Source of the DNA: Verrucomicrobiota bacterium
GTDB taxonomy: Bacteria > Verrucomicrobiota > Verrucomicrobiia > Chthoniobacterales > Chthoniobacteraceae
DNA: 34,149 nucleotides
NCBI GenBank assembly: GCA_003402745.1
Contig: QQND01000030.1
Coordinates: 1 to 34,149 of the forward strand
Direction: 5' to 3'
Shown: positions 8,527-17,067 of the stretch, piece by piece
Position numbering within the stretch: the first letter of the stretch is position 1
Layout: each line of letters begins with the position of its first letter
Position numbers and translations under genes: made by a program
The notes under the pieces: model-generated
Databases searched by the model: none
Seen by the model: only the letters and a program-made list of their open reading frames with translations
What the model was told of the DNA's origin: nothing

Positions 8527-11500
8527 ATGTTACAAGATGGTCAACTGCTGGGTGAATTCGAGATTTTGGCAAAGCTTGGCCAGGGTGGAATGGGCGCCGT
8601 CTACAAGGCGCGCCAAACCGTTCTGAGGCGCTTGGTCGCCATCAAGACCCTTCAGCCCTCACTCTCCTCAGACGCAGAATTTGTCAGTCGCTTTCACAAC
8701 GAAGCCGTCGCAGCCGCTGGGCTAAACCATCCCAATCTGGTGCAAGTCTATGCCGCAGGCCAAAGCGATGGCGTCCACTGGTTCGCCATGGAATTTGTCG
8801 ACGGTGAAAGCGTTCAGTCCCGCCTGAAACGACTCGGAAAACTCGACCCGGCAGAAGCTCTCGCCATCTGCATCCACGTCCAAACCGCCCTTGAATATGG
8901 ATGGCGCAAAGCCCAACTCATCCACAGAGACATCAAGCCGGACAATATCTTCCTTTCCAATGACGGAGAGGTGAAGCTGGGAGACTTGGGCCTGGCAAAA
9001 AGCTCCGACCAGCAGCAGGGCCTTACCATGACCGGCGCGTCCATGGGCACTCCGCTCTACATCAGTCCCGAACAAACCGAGGGAAAACGCGACATCGATT
9101 GGCGTACGGATATCTACAGCCTCGGCGCGACGCTTTTTCATCTCCTCGCGGGCTCGCCCCCTTACACCGGTGAGAGTTCTATCTCCGTCATGATGAAACA
9201 CGTCGGCGCTCCCGTGCCTGACATCCGCGAGATTGATCCAAGCCTGCCCCCCAGTCTTTCTTCGGTACTCGTCAAAATGATGCAGAAAGCCCCCGCAGAG
9301 CGCTACGGCAGCTACGAAGAACTCGGAGAGGCCCTGCGACAAGCCCACGCGGCACTTTCTGACCCCAATCCCCTCCTGCTCCCTCCGGAGGTTGGAGAGG
9401 CTTCGGGCCCTGCCTCGCCCAAAAAACTCCCCTCTTGGTTGTTGCCCGCCGTCGCGGTTCCCTTGGTCGCTCTCGGTGCGTTCGCTCTTCTCAAGCCAAA
9501 AGCACCGGGTCCTGATTCAAAAACAACACCCAAAGCTGTCGAAACATCTCCGGCTTCCACGGGAAAAGCCGCCTCAGAGGCAAAACCTGAACCGGCGACT
9601 GGTTCAGAAAAACCGGCTCCAAAAGAGGCGGATCAGACAGCAAAACTAACCCCTCCACCGCCCGCAGAGCCATCACCCGAGCTTCTCAGAAAACTGGAGG
9701 CAAAACTGCTGCCCGTGCCGGGTGTGGATGTCCTGATGTCTAAAACCGAACTCACCGTAGGTGAGTGGAAAGCCTACCTAAAGGCCGCCAAGTTGCCCGA
9801 TTGGACGGCCCCCAAAGAATTCCCTCAGACTGACGAGCATCCAATTGTCGAAATAAGTTCTGAACAGGCCATCGCCTTTTGCCGGTGGCTCAGTTCAACG
9901 AGCGGTTCCCTCTGGAGGCTCCCTTCAAATAGCGAATGGGATGCAGTCGCGCCATCCCCGTATCCCTGGGGGGGATTATTTCCACCCCTGCCGAATGATG
10001 GAAATTATTCACTCCACGCAAACGGACTCTACGACGGCGCCCAGGTAGGGGCGGACGGTATTTTTGGGACGGCTCCAGTCGGCTCCTTCAAACCAAATGC
10101 GCTGGGGTTTTATGATCTGGGAGGCAACGTCGCGGAATGGGTGAGCGATGGCAATTCCAACCTTGATACTTCTAGTTTGCGGGGCGGAGGGTGGATGGAC
10201 CCCGGCGAAAACGACAAACTAACCCTCAGCAGCAAGTTTCGCAGAACAACCAAGGGGGTGGCGGGAAGCACAAATCGTGGATTCCGAGTCGTACGGGTCA
10301 AAACTCCTGCCGAAAAAGCGGCTGCACCGACAGTCTCGACAGCGCAGACACCGGTGACGCAGCCAACCGCACCGCAGCAGCCCCCCCCGGCTGCCACTGC
10401 AAAACCAACACCTCCAACAGAATCCACCGGCCCGACCGCAGCAGCAGCCCCTCAGCCCCCAAAAGGGTTCCGCCCCTTGTTTGACGGCGCCACCCTCACA
10501 GGATGGTACGGGTTAAACCCGCATGAAATTGCAAAAGTCGCCCCGGACAAAAAAGCCGCATTGGTCCTACAACAGCGCAACGACTTCCAAACCCACTGGC
10601 GCGTCGAAGGCGGCGAACTCGTCAATCTCGGCACCGGTCCTTATGCGACGACACTAGAATCTCTCGGTAACATCGAGTTGCTCCTAGAATACAAAACAGT
10701 GTCTGGGGCAGACAGCGGCATCTACCTTCGTGGAACTCCGCAGATCCAGATCTGGGATTCCAACCAACCCGACACTGCAAGCAAAAAACCGAGCCTCGGT
10801 TCTGGCGGTCTATACAACAACCCTCCGGGAACTCCCGGAAGAGATCCTCTGGCCCGCGCGGACAAACCCCTCGGGCAGTGGAACCAGTTCCGCATCCGTC
10901 AAATCGGTGCGCGGACCTGGGTCTGGCTCAACGAAATCCTGGTAGTCGATGGAGCCCCTTTGCAGCCCTTCTGGGACAAGTCCAAACCGCTCCCTGACAA
11001 GGCTCCGATAATGCTTCAGACCTTCGGTGGCGAAATCCGCTGGAGAAACATCTTCGTGCGGGAAATCTCAGACAATGAGGCTGGAGAAATTCTCAAAACC
11101 TGGGCCGCGACCCAGGTTCAAAAAAAGAATCTACCGGCTCAACCCCCACTTCAAGAACTGGTACAGCGGCTTGAGGCAAAGCTACTTCCCGTAAACGGAA
11201 CGCAGGTTCGCATGTGTAAAACCGAGCTCACCGTGGGTGAATGGAAACTGTATTTGAAGGACGCAGGCTTGCCGGAATGGACGCAACCAGAACAGGAATG
11301 GACTCAAACGGACGAACATCCCGTGGTCCGGGTTGACTGGAAAAAGGCAAAACAGTTTTGCGACTGGTTGAGCGCAAAAACTCGCAAGGAGTGGCGGTTG
11401 CCCACGGTTGCAGAATGGCAAGCCGCTGTTGGGAAAGCAAAGTACCCGTGGGGAGACTACTTCCCCCCGCACTGGGATGATGGCAATTACGCCGTTTTGG

Positions 11501-11769
11501 AGGACGGGAAATACGATCCTCTGAAAGTGGGGGTCGATGGAATCAAAGGAACCGCACCGGTTGCCTCCTTCAAGCCAAATGCCCTCGGCTTTTACGATCT
11601 GGGAGGCAATGCAATGGAGTGGATGTTGGATGAAGATCCGAAAACAAAAAAGTACGCCCTTTGCGGCGCTGGATGGCGTGACCTTCAAGGGACCTTTGGG
11701 GTTTCTTCTGTTATCTTTGATACTGCACATGAGAGTAACAACATTGGGTTCCGATTGGTACGGAAGTGA
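8527..11769 (+). CDS. Membrane Ser/Thr kinase fused to FGE-like, DUF1080 and second FGE-like domains
   Basis: 1080-aa protein. Residues 1-280 are a Hanks-type kinase: Gly-rich loop GQGGMG (18-23), catalytic Lys40 in VAIK, HRDIKPDN with Asp135, DLG in place of DFG (153-155) and an APE-like SPEQ. A single membrane helix lies at about 302-322. A Lys/Pro/Glu-rich linker follows, then an FGE-sulfatase (SUMF1-like) domain (about 395-605), a Pro/Thr/Ala linker, a DUF1080 (3-keto-disaccharide hydrolase/LamG-like) domain (about 647-845, FRPLFDGATLTGWYG) and a second FGE-like domain (about 885-1080). The two FGE-like domains are clearly duplicates (TELTVGEWK, SFKPNALGFYDLGGN in both). Topology implies a cytoplasmic kinase and exported sensory modules. 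The start has a good Shine-Dalgarno, AGGTGA at 8514-8519, 7 nt before the ATG. Confidence 0.93.
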   Translation: MLQDGQLLGEFEILAKLGQGGMGAVYKARQTVLRRLVAIKTLQPSLSSDAEFVSRFHNEAVAAAGLNHPNLVQVYAAGQSDGVHWFAMEFVDGESVQSRLKRLGKLDPAEALAICIHVQTALEYGWRKAQLIHRDIKPDNIFLSNDGEVKLGDLGLAKSSDQQQGLTMTGASMGTPLYISPEQTEGKRDIDWRTDIYSLGATLFHLLAGSPPYTGESSISVMMKHVGAPVPDIREIDPSLPPSLSSVLVKMMQKAPAERYGSYEELGEALRQAHAALSDPNPLLLPPEVGEASGPASPKKLPSWLLPAVAVPLVALGAFALLKPKAPGPDSKTTPKAVETSPASTGKAASEAKPEPATGSEKPAPKEADQTAKLTPPPPAEPSPELLRKLEAKLLPVPGVDVLMSKTELTVGEWKAYLKAAKLPDWTAPKEFPQTDEHPIVEISSEQAIAFCRWLSSTSGSLWRLPSNSEWDAVAPSPYPWGGLFPPLPNDGNYSLHANGLYDGAQVGADGIFGTAPVGSFKPNALGFYDLGGNVAEWVSDGNSNLDTSSLRGGGWMDPGENDKLTLSSKFRRTTKGVAGSTNRGFRVVRVKTPAEKAAAPTVSTAQTPVTQPTAPQQPPPAATAKPTPPTESTGPTAAAAPQPPKGFRPLFDGATLTGWYGLNPHEIAKVAPDKKAALVLQQRNDFQTHWRVEGGELVNLGTGPYATTLESLGNIELLLEYKTVSGADSGIYLRGTPQIQIWDSNQPDTASKKPSLGSGGLYNNPPGTPGRDPLARADKPLGQWNQFRIRQIGARTWVWLNEILVVDGAPLQPFWDKSKPLPDKAPIMLQTFGGEIRWRNIFVREISDNEAGEILKTWAATQVQKKNLPAQPPLQELVQRLEAKLLPVNGTQVRMCKTELTVGEWKLYLKDAGLPEWTQPEQEWTQTDEHPVVRVDWKKAKQFCDWLSAKTRKEWRLPTVAEWQAAVGKAKYPWGDYFPPHWDDGNYAVLEDGKYDPLKVGVDGIKGTAPVASFKPNALGFYDLGGNAMEWMLDEDPKTKKYALCGAGWRDLQGTFGVSSVIFDTAHESNNIGFRLVRK

Positions 11770-12120
11770 CTCACGGCAACAGCGCGGGTCTCGGCAAGGC
11801 AGCTTCCACTCAGCCGCTTTGGGGAGGAAGACGCTCCAGACGGATTCATGTTATTTGTGCTCCTAGGTTGAGGAAGCACCGGCGTTTGGAACTAAACCTT
11901 CGTCAGCATCCGCTCTATTGAAACCCAATTATTCTCCGGTCGATGCACTCCCACGGTTTTCGCTTTGCCAACCGTTCCCGAGCCTTCCACCGACCCCCTC
12001 AAGACCTGGCCAACTCGAGGTTGGCGGGCTCAAACCGCTGAAATTCAGCCGGCGTTCTCGCGTTTTTCTGCCGTCACTGCTAGCCCCCTCCGCTCTTTTT
12101 CTGAGGGCGTCATAAACATT
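11770..12120. other. Convergent intergenic region, no gene seen
   Basis: 351 nt between the 3' end of the kinase gene (+) and the 3' end of the last glycosyltransferase gene (-). Open frames here are short and without motifs. Two small inverted repeats are present: GCCAAC/GTTGGC at 12009-12014 and 12020-12025 (5-nt loop), and GCTGAA/TTCAGC at 12037-12042 and 12044-12049. Neither is followed by a T-run on either strand, so a factor-independent terminator cannot be claimed. Confidence 0.6.
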
Positions 12121-13236
12121 CTACCCCCTCACTCCCGCCTCTACATAAACAGACGCCACTTCCCCCGCCATTCGCTCCAAATTGAAGTGACTTTCCCACC
12201 GGGCGGCAGCCCCGGAACCAAGACGATTACGCAAAGGTGCGCTGCCTATCAATTCCCGGAGCCTGCTGGCCAAATCAGCGGCGTCACCCGGTCTAAAGAG
12301 CACTCCGCTTCCGGGCGTTACAATCTCTAAAGGACCTCCCGCAGCGGCGGCCACCACAGGCAATCCACGACTCATAGCCTCCGGAAGCACAAGTCCGAAA
12401 GGCTCCTCGGCACTTGGAAGGACAACCATGTCTGAAGCTCGCATCCACACATCGGGTCTGGATTGGTAACCCACAAGACGAACGCATTCACCCAGTCCCA
12501 AAACTGCAATCCGTCGCTCCAAGGTTTGATGCAAAGAGCCACCGCCCATAAAGACGGCTTGAAAATCTACCGTTTCTCTTCGGAGCACTGCCAAAGCCTC
12601 CAGCAAAACATCGTGCCCCTTCTCCGGTTCCAGGCGAGCCGGACACAAGACCAGCGGCACCCCTGGAGAAAAGCCGATCCATTGGCGCGCCTCACTTGAG
12701 GCAGGCTCACCCTCCAGGGGCGCCGCGACTCCATTCATTACAATACGAATGTCGCCAAAGGCGGCGTCCCCCCGCGCCTCCATCGCACTCGCAACCGCAC
12801 CTGAAATCGCAATCCAATGCCCCACCCTAGATCTCACCCAGCGGTGCACCTGCTCGGAAAAAACACGGGCAAGGCCTCGTCTCCCCTGGCGGGCTGGACG
12901 TATAAAATGCTGCGTAGCAACCACCTTCCCCCTCCCAGCTCTTCCAGCAGCCAAACACGCAAGAAAAGTGGTAACTCCATTGTGCGCGTGAATGATATCC
13001 ACCTTTTTCATCTTCAAAAGCCGCGCAACCTCGCGCACCGCACCGAAAGGAGCGGATGCCGCATCCAAACAAACGCAACGAAGCCCCGCGTGCTCCGCTC
13101 GAGTTACCAGCGGGGAACCCTTCCTGCTTCCGACCATCGTGGAAACGCCAATCGCTTCAAGCCCTTGCGACAACTCTAGACAATGCCGTTCTGTGCCTGA
13201 AAAACAATCCGAGTCCGTCCAAATCATTGCCCGCAT
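12121..13236 (-). CDS. Glycosyltransferase family 4 protein
   Basis: 371-aa GT-B fold glycosyltransferase. The N-terminal domain shows DSDCFSGTERHCLELSQGL (acceptor side) and VDIIHAHN. The C-terminal donor-binding domain has ARLEPEKG (Arg201, Lys206) and the EX7E motif EEPFGLVLPE (Glu278 and Glu286). These are features of retaining GT4 enzymes that add sugars from nucleotide donors to a lipid-linked glycan on the cytoplasmic face. The ATG at 13236 has a GGGAG Shine-Dalgarno a few bases upstream. It is the last gene of a minus-strand surface-polysaccharide cluster, 120 nt after the preceding GT4. The sugar specificity cannot be read from sequence. Confidence 0.92.
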   Translation of the reverse strand: MRAMIWTDSDCFSGTERHCLELSQGLEAIGVSTMVGSRKGSPLVTRAEHAGLRCVCLDAASAPFGAVREVARLLKMKKVDIIHAHNGVTTFLACLAAGRAGRGKVVATQHFIRPARQGRRGLARVFSEQVHRWVRSRVGHWIAISGAVASAMEARGDAAFGDIRIVMNGVAAPLEGEPASSEARQWIGFSPGVPLVLCPARLEPEKGHDVLLEALAVLRRETVDFQAVFMGGGSLHQTLERRIAVLGLGECVRLVGYQSRPDVWMRASDMVVLPSAEEPFGLVLPEAMSRGLPVVAAAAGGPLEIVTPGSGVLFRPGDAADLASRLRELIGSAPLRNRLGSGAAARWESHFNLERMAGEVASVYVEAGVRG

Positions 13237-13356
13237 CTGACTCTCCCTTCCCCTTGTTGCCTCACCCGCGTCACTTCCTAAAAAGGAATCAGCTCAACGT
13301 TGCTTTTGCCACCGACCGAAACCCAATAACGCCCCGCGGCCATTGCCCCATAGATT

Positions 13357-14544
13357 CTATCTGTTTCTAGCAGTCGCGCGCAAAATGCGTTCATAGACTT
13401 GAAGAATCTTTGCCCACTCATATTCCGAGACAGATTCTGAAATCTCTTTCGCCTTCCATTCGACGCCTCTCCTTAATTTTTGCAGCCCCACTGAAATTTC
13501 ACGGACATCAAATGGGTCCTCCAAAAGATAACCGCTGCAGCCCTCCCGAATGGCAACCGCTGCGCCTGCACTGCGCGTCGTGAGTGCGGGAAGACCCGCA
13601 GCCAAGGCTTCAATAATGACCATTCCCCAAGCTTCGTAAGCCGTTGGCAGTGCGAATGCATCTGCAATGCCAAACCACCGGTTGACCCGGCCCGTGGGGC
13701 CCACAACGTGCACCCTCCCTTGCAACCCCAGCCTGGCAGCATGGTTTTCAATAAAGGCCCTAGGCAAGCATCCCGCGACAACCATATGCGCCCCTTTCTC
13801 CTTGAACAACGCCATCGCTTCTAACAGTGGCAGAAGGCCCTTCCTCTCCCATTCATTTGCCACGAAAAGAACCACCCAAGCCTCCTCGGGAATGCGCAAA
13901 AGGTGCCTCAGCGTCGAGCGGTGTAGCCCCTGAAGACCCGTGTGAAACTCCGTGGCTCCAAAACCATTTGGGAGAACATCCACAACTCCCGGTTCCACTC
14001 CGTAGTAGCGCTGCAAATCGGCCCGCACATCCGGGGTTAAAGCGATTAGCCGCCTGAACCTGCGTTGCCGGAAAAAATCCTCCTCCATTCCCAAAACAAT
14101 CCGGTGAAACGGGTTCAGTCCTTGGAGCAAACGCCTCCAGCCTTTCCTGCTAGACCGGGCTCGTTCCCACCAAGCGGCATGAACGCTTTGCACCCAAACA
14201 ACGCTATCCTGGGGCGCCTGCACCCCGAATCCCGCCACTACATCCCAATGGCGGGAATCCACGATTTTCTGAGTCCTTTTTTTTTCCTGCTGCAGCCCAA
14301 TACCCAAAGGGAGAGAAATCCCACCCAACGGCAGAAACTGGACACCGCCAGGCAGCTGCCCTGGACGGGGAAAGGACTTTGCCAACAATGAAACCTCGCA
14401 AGAGCCGTAAAGGTGCTTGGCGGCCTCCATCATGACTCTCTCAACACCGCCCCGACTGTGGCACGCCGAATAACAAAGCGCCACACGCAGCCCCCCCTCG
14501 ACCTGACGTTCCTTTGCTTCGAAAGCTATTTGAGAAAAACTCAC
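13357..14544 (-). CDS. Glycosyltransferase family 4 protein
   Basis: 395-aa GT-B glycosyltransferase. The N-terminus carries VALCYSACHSRGGVERVMME (the GGVE glycine-rich acceptor loop). The middle shows VLPNGFGATEF and LFVANEWERKGL (the donor-binding RKG equivalent), and the EX7E motif is YEAWGMVIIE (Glu304 and Glu312). The start is GTG at 14544, preceded by an AAGGGGG Shine-Dalgarno. It shares its general layout with the neighbouring GT4 at 12121 but the two are only distantly similar, so they probably add different sugars. It lies 41 nt downstream of the O-antigen ligase gene, in the same direction. Confidence 0.92.
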   Translation of the reverse strand: MSFSQIAFEAKERQVEGGLRVALCYSACHSRGGVERVMMEAAKHLYGSCEVSLLAKSFPRPGQLPGGVQFLPLGGISLPLGIGLQQEKKRTQKIVDSRHWDVVAGFGVQAPQDSVVWVQSVHAAWWERARSSRKGWRRLLQGLNPFHRIVLGMEEDFFRQRRFRRLIALTPDVRADLQRYYGVEPGVVDVLPNGFGATEFHTGLQGLHRSTLRHLLRIPEEAWVVLFVANEWERKGLLPLLEAMALFKEKGAHMVVAGCLPRAFIENHAARLGLQGRVHVVGPTGRVNRWFGIADAFALPTAYEAWGMVIIEALAAGLPALTTRSAGAAVAIREGCSGYLLEDPFDVREISVGLQKLRRGVEWKAKEISESVSEYEWAKILQVYERILRATARNR

Positions 14545-14585
14545 AAATCCCCCTTTTTAGTTCACACCCGCCCCATCTACTTTGC

Positions 14586-15815
14586 TCATTTTGTCTCCGG
14601 CAGCGGACCAAAAACGGGCTTTTGTCTGCCCTTACGCGCTGCCCCCACCGCTTTCGGCGAGGCACAGTCCCCCTCCCACAGGGCCATTCCTACGGAGGCC
14701 CACGCAATCATGATGGCCCCCCGACTCCAATAATGGTCTACCATTCCATGCACAAATTTAGCGACCACCAAAGCCCCGGCCAAGGCCAGCGGAGAGCCAA
14801 CACCAGGCATTCGCCAGACACGCCGGTGCCAAACTCCCACCACGAGCCTCCCGTGGACAATAATGAAAGCCAGCAATCCCAGCGGGCCAGTCTCCGCTAG
14901 GGTAAGCCACAAAACATTGGTGGCGTCGTATTCCTTGCGCAGACCCGCGCCCACACCAAGCAACGGACTTCCCCGCCACTGTTCAATGGCCCACTCCGTA
15001 TTCAATACTCTCGCCTTAATGTTATACCGGTTCGCATCAAAACTCGTGGCGTACTCTTTAGATTGGTCCGGAAGCAGCGTCCAAATGATTGCAACTACCG
15101 GAACCAAAAGTATTCCTAGAAGAAAAAGCCGCAGATACTGGCCCCGCCAGGCCAGCAAAAAGCACACCCCCACCGCTGCGGCAAGCCAGGCGCCCCGAGA
15201 CAACACAAGGACCAATCCCGAGGAGATCAGCAAAAGCGCCCCAAGGTAGATTGGCTGGGACCGCTTTTCGGCCGTTGACCAGCATTCCACCGCCACAATG
15301 AAGGCGCTCGCTAAAGAGGCACCCAACCCATTTTTGTGAAGTCCCCAAAAGTAGCTGGCCCTGTATAAAACAGCGCCCCCGGCCAGAACACACCCCACGC
15401 AAATCAGTGCCGACCATGCGGCCTCAAAGTCGCTCCTGCGACGCGGCAGGGTTGAAAAAACTGCGACGGCCCCTATCCAGTACAACCCCATTTGCACCAA
15501 CGAAACCGCCGAAGTTTCCCTCCAACTCGGAAGGGTCAAAAGCAGCGTTAAAAACAGTCCCCCCCAAAGCTCAAGGCTCATCCAACCGAGACTTCCCCTC
15601 CAACTTTTGTAAATCAGCAATGGCGCGGAAAGGAACAGGTGCACCTCTGCCAGAGAAAAATGTAACCAGCCCACGGAGGAGACGTCGTTCTGGAACGGAG
15701 CCAACCCGAAAATCAGGACCAAAGGCACCCATGGCACCTGAAGAGAGACGCTCCAAAAAAGCGCCGCATACATCAGCCCAAAAGGTGCCATCAGCCATAA
15801 GAATTCCTGCCCCAT
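14586..15815 (-). CDS. O-antigen ligase/polymerase (Wzy/WaaL-type) family membrane protein
   Basis: 409-aa polytopic membrane protein from the ATG at 15815. An upstream in-frame TTG at 15845 is possible but adds polar residues with no better ribosome site. Multiple hydrophobic helices surround the Wzy_C hallmark: VLVLSRGAWLAAAVGVCFLL, a periplasmic loop with RYNIKARVLNTEWAIEQW, then SPLLGVGAGLRKEY and NVLWLTLAETGPLGLLAF. Family members either polymerise undecaprenyl-linked repeat units or ligate glycan to lipid A core or protein, and sequence does not distinguish the two. In this cluster without an obvious flippase it likely handles the product of the four glycosyltransferases around it. Confidence 0.88.
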   Translation of the reverse strand: MGQEFLWLMAPFGLMYAALFWSVSLQVPWVPLVLIFGLAPFQNDVSSVGWLHFSLAEVHLFLSAPLLIYKSWRGSLGWMSLELWGGLFLTLLLTLPSWRETSAVSLVQMGLYWIGAVAVFSTLPRRRSDFEAAWSALICVGCVLAGGAVLYRASYFWGLHKNGLGASLASAFIVAVECWSTAEKRSQPIYLGALLLISSGLVLVLSRGAWLAAAVGVCFLLAWRGQYLRLFLLGILLVPVVAIIWTLLPDQSKEYATSFDANRYNIKARVLNTEWAIEQWRGSPLLGVGAGLRKEYDATNVLWLTLAETGPLGLLAFIIVHGRLVVGVWHRRVWRMPGVGSPLALAGALVVAKFVHGMVDHYWSRGAIMIAWASVGMALWEGDCASPKAVGAARKGRQKPVFGPLPETK

Positions 15816-16054
15816 AATACCCGTTTTTTGAAGGGATCGCCCCAAAGAACACGACCCATCCGGATTTGCCGCATGACCCCGAAGTCTTCCTGCAAGTTTT
15901 CTTCCACCCTTTTTGTTCGTTTCGATTCCAGGAACCGCCCCAGGGCAACCGCTCGTTTAATTTTCGACGCACGTCCAAAACCGTCCGGCTGCTGCACCTC
16001 AACAACGTCCTCCCCAGACCGGCCAACCTCCTTTCTGAGGCCATAGAAATCCAC
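15791..16054 (-). CDS. Possible small protein (87 aa) in the glycan cluster; unrecognised
   Basis: A GTG at 16054, with GAGG 7 nt upstream, opens an 87-codon frame that ends in TGA at 15791, overlapping the O-antigen ligase start (ATG 15815) by 25 nt. Such an overlap is typical of translational coupling. The product is charged and basic (GEDVVEVQQPDGFGRASKIK, then RFLESKRTKRVEENLQEDFG). It has no signal peptide, no membrane helix and no family I recognise. It fills an otherwise empty gap of about 290 nt between the GT2 stop (16105) and the ligase start, inside a tightly packed cluster. Other frames here are also open, so coding status is unproven. Confidence 0.4.
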   Translation of the reverse strand: MDFYGLRKEVGRSGEDVVEVQQPDGFGRASKIKRAVALGRFLESKRTKRVEENLQEDFGVMRQIRMGRVLWGDPFKKRVLWGRNSYG

Positions 16055-16104
16055 GCTGACGCCTCAGACGGGGGCGATTGCCCTAAAACCATTGTGCTTG
16101 ACTC

Positions 16105-17067
16105 TCAAACTGGAGGCAGGGCTCGAGTACTCTGGCGACGGAATACCCATGCCGAGCTTTTTTTTCGTGCCGAACTTGCACAGAGTGCCGCTGCGACCCA
16201 CCGCAAGGCTGCTCCCACAACCGTGGCACAGCGTAGCGAACAGGCTCCGAACCGGCCGTAATGTTTTAAAAAATAGCGGTCGACACTCTCATAAAAACAC
16301 TCTCGGATCGCATCGCGTTGGCCAGCCCCGCTGCTCCCCCCCAAGTGCGTCGCAACAGCATCCGGCACCCAGTGAATCCCCCATCCCATCTGCCGGATGC
16401 GCACCTGCCAATCCGTTTCCTCAGAGTAGAGAAAAAAGTCTTCATCGAATCCGCCCGTCTGCTCCCACACCTCGCGGCGCACCATCAGACAGGCTCCGCT
16501 GAGCCACTCCACCGGGCCACTACGCCAGTTTGATGCCCTCAGCCCCCAAGGCCTGCGGAATTTCGTCAAACAGAGCAGCCCCAAGTTCTCGCCCCAAGCC
16601 CGGGCGGGGCTCGGGAAATGGAACCGCGACTCCTGAAAACTTCCGTCCGCATTGAGCAGCCGAGGTCCCACAAGACCCACCTCCGGATGAGTTCTCAAAT
16701 GCGAACACATCCGCTCAAGCGCGCCACTCAGCACAAAAGCGTCACTGTTGATGAGGGCCACAAACTCCGCCCCCGTGGCACTGATTCCAAGGTTATTAGC
16801 GGCGCCGAAGCCCCTGTTCTCTGGGAGGCACTCCACCTTAAGACGGGGTCCCTCCTGGGCCATGTTCTGTTGATAAGACCTGTGAATGAGCGCCTCCCGG
16901 GAACCGTCCGTAGAGCCGTTATCGACCACACACACCGTCGCCACTGAAGGCTCCGAATAAAGGGCGTTGATGCAGCGCAGCGTCAGCTCCTTGGTATTGA
17001 AGCTGACCACAATCACATCGACACAGGCTATAAAATCGTCTCGCACAGGCTGCTCTGTCCCCCCCAT
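16105..17067 (-). CDS. Glycosyltransferase family 2 protein (rhamnosyltransferase-like)
   Basis: 320-aa GT-A enzyme. The start is the ATG at 17067 rather than the longer frame from 17226: AAAGGAG lies 7 nt upstream, and the extra N-terminus of the longer version is Arg/Gly-rich and non-homologous. Motifs: VDVIVVSFNTKELTLRC, the nucleotide-binding VVDNGSTDGS (Asp49), GFGAANNLG, the DxD-equivalent INSD (Asp109), and GACLMVRREVWEQTGGFDED with FLYSEETDW, characteristic of the WbbL/rhamnosyltransferase-like GT2 group. The gene overlaps the end of the preceding glycosyltransferase by 40 nt, so the two are co-translated. It probably transfers a sugar, perhaps rhamnose, to a polyprenyl-linked intermediate. 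Confidence 0.9.
   Translation of the reverse strand: MGGTEQPVRDDFIACVDVIVVSFNTKELTLRCINALYSEPSVATVCVVDNGSTDGSREALIHRSYQQNMAQEGPRLKVECLPENRGFGAANNLGISATGAEFVALINSDAFVLSGALERMCSHLRTHPEVGLVGPRLLNADGSFQESRFHFPSPARAWGENLGLLCLTKFRRPWGLRASNWRSGPVEWLSGACLMVRREVWEQTGGFDEDFFLYSEETDWQVRIRQMGWGIHWVPDAVATHLGGSSGAGQRDAIRECFYESVDRYFLKHYGRFGACSLRCATVVGAALRWVAAALCASSARKKSSAWVFRRQSTRALPPV

Noticed and set aside
15571..16092. 173-aa minus-strand ORF overlapping the O-antigen ligase start
   Set aside because: Most of it overlaps the ligase coding frame and its C-terminal half is a shifted translation of membrane helices.
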